A stretch of DNA of 26,796 nt, taken from the NCBI GenBank assembly GCA_016296775.1, contig JAEDIE010000016.1, positions 1 through 26,796 of the forward strand. Reading direction: 5' to 3'. The translations under genes were made by a program, and so were the position numbers. The notes beneath the pieces were generated by a model, which was not told the origin of the DNA, did no database searches, and saw only the letters and a list, made by a program, of their open reading frames with translations. The DNA comes from Bacilli bacterium. Its GTDB lineage: Bacteria > Bacillota_I > Bacilli_A > RFN20 > CAG-826. Of the stretch, positions 23,064-26,796 are shown piece after piece (position 1 is the stretch's first letter; each line of letters starts with the position of its first letter).

Positions 23064-24473
23064 ATGATAAGTAAAAAGTTAGCTGTAGAACTTATTAATC
23101 ATGCAAGTTCTACTGGTGCAGATTTTGTTGAATTATTTTTTGAAGATACTAAAGCTACATCCTACTCTTTTGAAAATGCAAAATTAGATAGTATTTCAAC
23201 CAATTACATTAAAGGAATTGGTGTTAGATTATTAAAAGAAAATCAATCTATTTATGGATATACAAACGATTTATCTAAGAATAGCTTATTTAAATTAATT
23301 GATAATTTAAAAAGTTCATTTACTAGCGGAAGATGTATTGAAGAAATTAAAGAGTTAAAACAACAAAAATATAAAAAGGTAAACAAGAAAGTTATTCCTT
23401 TAGCAAGTGTTGAACCTTCCACTATTATCGAATACGTTAGAAGTGGTGTTAATGAAATTATTAATTACGATCCAAGAATTGTAAGGGTTATGGGTGGATT
23501 TTTAATTAAAACTTCCGATGTAACCATTATGAATAGCGAAGGAAAATTATTTAAAAAAGAAAACGAATATGGAAGAGTCTTCTTAAGTTCATTTGCTAGT
23601 GAAAATGGAAAAATCGAAACAAGATTTGATGGACCAGGATCACAAAATGGCTGGAAATTCTTTACAGATGAAATCAATATTATCGAATTAGCTAAAGAAA
23701 ACGCAAGAAAATGTATTTTAATGCTCGGGGCTAAAGAATGTCCAAGTGGACACTTCCCAGTTATTATTGGAAATGGTTGGGGAGGCGTTATTTTCCATGA
23801 AGCTTGTGGTCACCAACTTGAAGCAACTAGTGTTGCTAAAGGATTAAGTGTCTTTACAGGAATGAAAGGCGAAGCTATCGCAAGTCCAATCGTTAGTGCT
23901 TATGATGATGGCACTATGTCAAATGAATGGGGTAGTAACGATATTGATGATGAGGGAAATCCAACCCAAAACAACTGTTTAATCAAAGATGGTATTTTGG
24001 TTGGTTACTTAGTCGATAACTTTAATGGAAGAAGAATGGGCGAAAAAGGAAATGGAGCTTGTAGAAGACAATCCTATAAATTTAACCCTACTTCAAGAAT
24101 GTCAAATACCTATATTGCTCCAGGTAAGTCAACAGTTGATGAAATTATTAAAAATACAAAATTAGGTTTATATGCTGTCTCTTTTAATGGAGGTAGCGTT
24201 AACCCAGCAGTTGGTGATTTCAACTTTGGCTGTAGTGAAGCCTACATCATTAAAGATGGTAAAATTCTTGAACCTGTAAGAGGAGCTACTCTTGTTGGAA
24301 ATGCAAAAGATATTTTAAAGCATATTGATATGGTAGGTAACGACCTTGGATTAGGACAAGGAAACTGTGGTTCTATTAGTGGAAATGTCCCTGTCAATGT
24401 TGGTCAACCAACAATTAGAGTTGATGACATCACTGTCGGAGGAAGAGGAGGTAGCATCGATGAATATAAATAA
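23064..24473 (+). CDS. tldD: Metalloprotease TldD (catalytic subunit of TldD/TldE)
   Basis: A 469-residue TldD-family metallopeptidase. The zinc motif H245-E246-x3-H250 ('HEACGH') lies in 'GWGGVIFHEACGHQLE', and downstream signatures 'GRRMGEKGNGACRRQSY', 'FGCSEAY' and 'GNCGSISGNVPVNVG' are typical. In E. coli TldD/TldE form a heterodimer that digests unfolded peptides, matures microcin B17 and degrades CcdA. No RiPP precursor or toxin-antitoxin gene is seen nearby, so a general peptidase role is likelier. AAGGAGG lies 7 nt before the ATG. Its last 14 nt overlap tldE, whose ribosome site (AGGAGG, 24446-24451) lies within this gene. Confidence 0.95.
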   Translation: MISKKLAVELINHASSTGADFVELFFEDTKATSYSFENAKLDSISTNYIKGIGVRLLKENQSIYGYTNDLSKNSLFKLIDNLKSSFTSGRCIEEIKELKQQKYKKVNKKVIPLASVEPSTIIEYVRSGVNEIINYDPRIVRVMGGFLIKTSDVTIMNSEGKLFKKENEYGRVFLSSFASENGKIETRFDGPGSQNGWKFFTDEINIIELAKENARKCILMLGAKECPSGHFPVIIGNGWGGVIFHEACGHQLEATSVAKGLSVFTGMKGEAIASPIVSAYDDGTMSNEWGSNDIDDEGNPTQNNCLIKDGILVGYLVDNFNGRRMGEKGNGACRRQSYKFNPTSRMSNTYIAPGKSTVDEIIKNTKLGLYAVSFNGGSVNPAVGDFNFGCSEAYIIKDGKILEPVRGATLVGNAKDILKHIDMVGNDLGLGQGNCGSISGNVPVNVGQPTIRVDDITVGGRGGSIDEYK

Positions 24474-25770
24474 GTTTTTAAGCAAAGCTAAAGAAGCAAA
24501 TCTTGAAGTTGCTGAAATTAAAATTTCTAAATCTACATCATCTTCAATTTCTATTTTTAGAGGCCAAATTGAATCGAACGAATTCTCCTCTACTTCTTCA
24601 TTAGTTGCAAGGGGTATATATAATGGCAAATTAGGAGCTGTTATTAGTGAAAATTTAGATGATTCAAGTATTGATTCAATTATTAGTGATATTAAAACTA
24701 ACGCAACATTAATTGAAAAAGAAGAAGAACCTATTATCTTTAAAGGTAGTGAAAAATACAAAAAGAAAAATATGTTCAATAAAGAATTAGATAAAATCAC
24801 AACTAAAGATGCTTTACCTATTCTTTATGAAATTGAAAGAAAAACAAAAGAAAAAGATCCAAGAGTTACAGATGTTGAAGCTTCATTCTCAATGGAAGAA
24901 AGCGAATTTACACATGTTAATTCTTATGGTTTAAATTTAAAAAACCATAGTAATTACTGCGTAATTTATGCAAGTGTCTATATGAAAGATGGAGACGTTG
25001 TTAAAGATAATATGAATATTGTTTTTGGTAATGAATTCAAAATCGACATCGATACATTTGTTGAAAAATTAATTGAAGAATGTAAACAAAAATTCAATCC
25101 TGTATCTATTTCAACAAATACCTATAAAGGTGTAATCGATAGAGATGCAGTTTCTAGTTTAATTGATGCATTAATTTCAAATACATCAAGTGAGCAAACA
25201 CAAAGACATTCTTCAGTATTTGAAGGAAAAGAAGGTCAAAAAGTTCTTTCTAGTAAATTAACAATTGACGAGGTTCCACTTAAGAACAATGTCTTTAGAA
25301 CATACTTCGATAGTGAAGGTGTTGCTACATTTAATAAAACTATTATTAGAAAAGGTGTCTTAGAAACATTACTTTACAATCTTGAAACAGCTAAGAAAGC
25401 TAATAAAGAAAGTACAGGAAATGGCCAAGGATCTTCTTCAATTGGAGTAGGATATACCAATTTAACTGTTAAAAAAGGTAAATTATCAAAAGAACAACTT
25501 TTTGAAAAAATTCAAAACGGTGTTTACATCACTTCTATTCAAGGGCTTCATGCTGGACTTAATCCAAGAAGCGGGGACTTCTCTCTTCAAGCAGAAGGTT
25601 TCTTAATTAAGGATGGTAAGATTGACAATTTCTTAACCTTATTTACAGTTGGAGGAAATTTATTCAAATTATTCAATGACATTATTGCTGTTGCTAATGA
25701 TAGTAAATTAATGTTATCAAGTATTGAAACTCCTTCTATTGCATTCAAAAATATTAAAATTAGCGCATAA
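24460..25770 (+). CDS. pmbA: TldE/PmbA, non-catalytic partner of TldD
   Basis: A 436-residue protein of the TldE/PmbA family when started at 24460. That ATG has AGGAGG 8 nt upstream and gives the expected 'MNINKFLSKAKEA' N-terminus; a longer open frame from 24367 only adds tldD sequence read in another frame. It shares the TldD fold but lacks the HExxxH zinc motif. Conserved parts are 'RGQIESNEFSS' near residue 35, 'NPRSGDFSLQAEGF' and 'FTVGGNLFKLFNDIIAVAND' near the C-terminus. It pairs with TldD to form the closed proteolytic chamber. The overlap of 14 nt implies translational coupling and equal amounts. A terminator-like hairpin follows 25 nt after the stop. Confidence 0.93.
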   Translation: MNINKFLSKAKEANLEVAEIKISKSTSSSISIFRGQIESNEFSSTSSLVARGIYNGKLGAVISENLDDSSIDSIISDIKTNATLIEKEEEPIIFKGSEKYKKKNMFNKELDKITTKDALPILYEIERKTKEKDPRVTDVEASFSMEESEFTHVNSYGLNLKNHSNYCVIYASVYMKDGDVVKDNMNIVFGNEFKIDIDTFVEKLIEECKQKFNPVSISTNTYKGVIDRDAVSSLIDALISNTSSEQTQRHSSVFEGKEGQKVLSSKLTIDEVPLKNNVFRTYFDSEGVATFNKTIIRKGVLETLLYNLETAKKANKESTGNGQGSSSIGVGYTNLTVKKGKLSKEQLFEKIQNGVYITSIQGLHAGLNPRSGDFSLQAEGFLIKDGKIDNFLTLFTVGGNLFKLFNDIIAVANDSKLMLSSIETPSIAFKNIKISA

Positions 25771-25794
25771 TTTTTAATATTCTAATTGAAACAT

Positions 25795-25833
25795 AATCTC
25801 CTTAAATCTAAAATTAGATTAAGGAGATTTTTT
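25795..25833 (+). terminator. Terminator-like hairpin that contains the mscL ribosome binding site
   Basis: AATCTCCTTA-A-ATCTAA (25795-25811) pairs with TTAGATTAAGGAGATT (25814-25829) with one bulged A, about 16 bp, followed by T6 (25828-25833) that runs directly into the mscL ATG (25834). The 3' arm includes AAGGAG (25821-25826), the only ribosome site for mscL. It can end tldD-tldE transcription and, in any read-through RNA, hide the mscL ribosome site. Confidence 0.7.
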
Positions 25834-26397
25834 ATGAAAAAGAAAAAAATTAAATTGGTTGAAAGTTTTAAAAAATTTATCAGCCGTGGAAATGTCCTCG
25901 ATATGGCCATAGGTGTTATCATCGGTGGAGCTTTCCAATCAATCATTAACTCAGTAGTTAAAGGAATTTTAATGCCTTTAATTGCCTTCTTCGTTCCAGC
26001 AGGTGGAATCGATGGAATTGTCACTGTTTTAAACCACGATGCAGCCGTTGTTGATCCAAATGCTTCTGAATTACCAGCAAATACAGTCAAATACTGGGGT
26101 CACACATATGATGCAGATAAAGTAAATGTTATTAACTGGGGATCATTTATTAATGCTCTTATCTACTTCTTTATCGTTGCAATTGTTTTATTCATAATCC
26201 TTCAAGTATTCAACTATCTTAAAAATAAGAAAGCTGAATTTGAAGCAAAACAACTTGAACTTTACTATCAAAAACATCCTGAAGAAAGACCAAAACCTGA
26301 AGAACCAGCACCAAAGCAACCTACAGAAGTTGAATTACTTACTGAAATTAAAGAACAATTAGTTGAATTAAATAAAAACAAGGATATAGCTAAATAA
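25834..26397 (+). CDS. mscL: Large-conductance mechanosensitive channel MscL
   Basis: A 187-residue MscL. TM1 (about 20-52) contains the constriction motif 'GNVLDMAIGVIIGGAF' (19-34), TM2 spans about 104-128, and a C-terminal amphipathic helix ('TEVELLTEIKEQLVELN', 164-180) follows a Pro-rich linker. It forms a homopentameric pore that opens under membrane tension to save the cell from hypo-osmotic shock. The usual length is 120-150 residues; here the outward loop between the helices (about 56-103) is extended with Asp and Asn, and the C-terminal linker is also long. The start at 25834 is chosen for AAGGAG 7 nt upstream; an upstream ATG at 25786 would add 16 residues encoded by the hairpin and is unlikely. 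Expression may be controlled by that hairpin. Confidence 0.94.
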   Translation: MKKKKIKLVESFKKFISRGNVLDMAIGVIIGGAFQSIINSVVKGILMPLIAFFVPAGGIDGIVTVLNHDAAVVDPNASELPANTVKYWGHTYDADKVNVINWGSFINALIYFFIVAIVLFIILQVFNYLKNKKAEFEAKQLELYYQKHPEERPKPEEPAPKQPTEVELLTEIKEQLVELNKNKDIAK

Positions 26398-26402
26398 ATC
26401 AT

Positions 26403-26777
26403 ATGAAAACAGCTGCAAAAATATTCACTATATTAGGAATATTGTCTTTATTTATAAGTGTTATTGTTAATATAGCTACATCTTCTACATATGTTGATAG
26501 TTTTGTTAAATCGATTTATGAAATGTATAACTCAGCAGGATTATCTATTCCCCCAGAATTCAAAGAAACTTTAAGCTCTATTGCAAAAACTATGTTAATT
26601 GGAGGAATCATTGTAAATATTGGTGGAATTGCTATTGGAATAACTCATGTTGTATTTTTATTTCAAAACAAATCCAAAAAACAATGTTTACCTACAGCAA
26701 TTCTAACTTTAATTTTTGTCAATATTATTGCTGGGATACTTTCACTTTGTATGAGAGATGAGCATTATCTCTTATAA
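26403..26777 (+). CDS. Small three-helix membrane protein, unknown
   Basis: A 124-residue protein with hydrophobic segments at about 6-26, 62-88 and 96-117, a polar loop (27-58) between the first two, and a short 'RDEHYLL' tail. No motif was recognised. It begins 5 nt after the mscL stop with no ribosome binding site, so it is probably translated by coupling to mscL. The gene is complete, ending 19 nt before the window edge. Its role could be linked to mscL or merely cotranscribed. Confidence 0.7.
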   Translation: MKTAAKIFTILGILSLFISVIVNIATSSTYVDSFVKSIYEMYNSAGLSIPPEFKETLSSIAKTMLIGGIIVNIGGIAIGITHVVFLFQNKSKKQCLPTAILTLIFVNIIAGILSLCMRDEHYLL

Positions 26778-26796
26778 ATAAAAACCAATAAAATTA

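Noticed and set aside
24367..24459. Upstream extension of tldE
   Set aside because: The extra 31 codons are tldD sequence in another frame; the ATG at 24460 has AGGAGG at proper spacing and the family N-terminus.
24351..24800. Open frame antisense to the tldD-tldE junction
   Set aside because: It is fully covered by two well-supported genes on the other strand and has no recognisable product.
23064..25770. TldD/TldE as part of a RiPP biosynthetic cluster
   Set aside because: No precursor peptide, cyclodehydratase, radical SAM enzyme or peptide exporter lies nearby; the pair looks like the housekeeping version.
25786..25833. Upstream start for mscL
   Set aside because: It would add 16 residues encoded by the hairpin; no ribosome site precedes it and MscL proteins start near the later ATG.
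1..26796. CRISPR arrays, insertion sequences, restriction or toxin-antitoxin systems
   Set aside because: No regularly spaced repeats, transposase motifs, paired terminal repeats or recognisable defence modules were seen on either strand.

Overview
The window is 26.8 kb of very AT-rich DNA (roughly 30% G+C by eye) from a low-GC Gram-positive bacterium. AGGAGG-type ribosome binding sites, a lactic-acid-bacteria-like diglucosyl-lipid glycosyltransferase, a bile salt hydrolase with its full catalytic set and several plant or dairy sugar hydrolases point to an intestinal member of the Bacilli/Mollicutes side of the Firmicutes (RF39- or Erysipelotrichales-like). The lineage is inferred, not proven. 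All 23 intact genes end in TAA (19) or TAG (4). TGA is neither a stop nor an in-frame codon in any of them.

Layout. 1-1100: a small zinc-ribbon gene, an uninformative left edge, a 5'-truncated ORF remnant and tRNA-Gly(TCC). 1122-10352: a sugar catabolic locus. On the minus strand lies a GH2 beta-galactosidase, translationally coupled to two uncharacterised membrane proteins. Divergent from it is a plus-strand operon of GH13 alpha-1,6-glucosidase, GPH-family sugar symporter and GH36 alpha-galactosidase. Together these would import alpha-galactosides and isomalto-type sugars and release galactose and glucose. An extended dyad sits between the divergent units. The plus operon's terminator lies inside the convergent HAD phosphatase gene.

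10353-13952: the HAD hydrolase, a DUF2130-type coiled-coil protein with a PD...ExK nuclease-like signature, and an AraC-family regulator whose promoter predicts a leaderless mRNA and overlaps two 10-bp repeats spaced 20 bp apart. It is the only regulator in the window and may control the sugar locus. 14005-17740 (minus): lactaldehyde reductase FucO, magnesium transporter MgtE and bile salt hydrolase. 17813-20213: RdgB house-cleaning pyrophosphatase, then a minus-strand pair of a flavodoxin-ferredoxin (EFR1-type) protein and a zinc-ribbon membrane protein.

20331-22948: tRNA-Ser(GCT), Prs, ribosomal protein L31 and a CpoA/BgsA-like glycolipid glycosyltransferase. 23064-26777 (plus): the TldD/TldE (PmbA) protease pair, then MscL and a small membrane protein. 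MscL's ribosome binding site lies in the 3' arm of a terminator-like hairpin.

No CRISPR array, insertion sequence, rRNA or prophage module is visible. The points most worth following are the GH2-linked membrane protein pair and its variant enzyme, the leaderless promoters, the mscL hairpin, and the absence of TGA stops.
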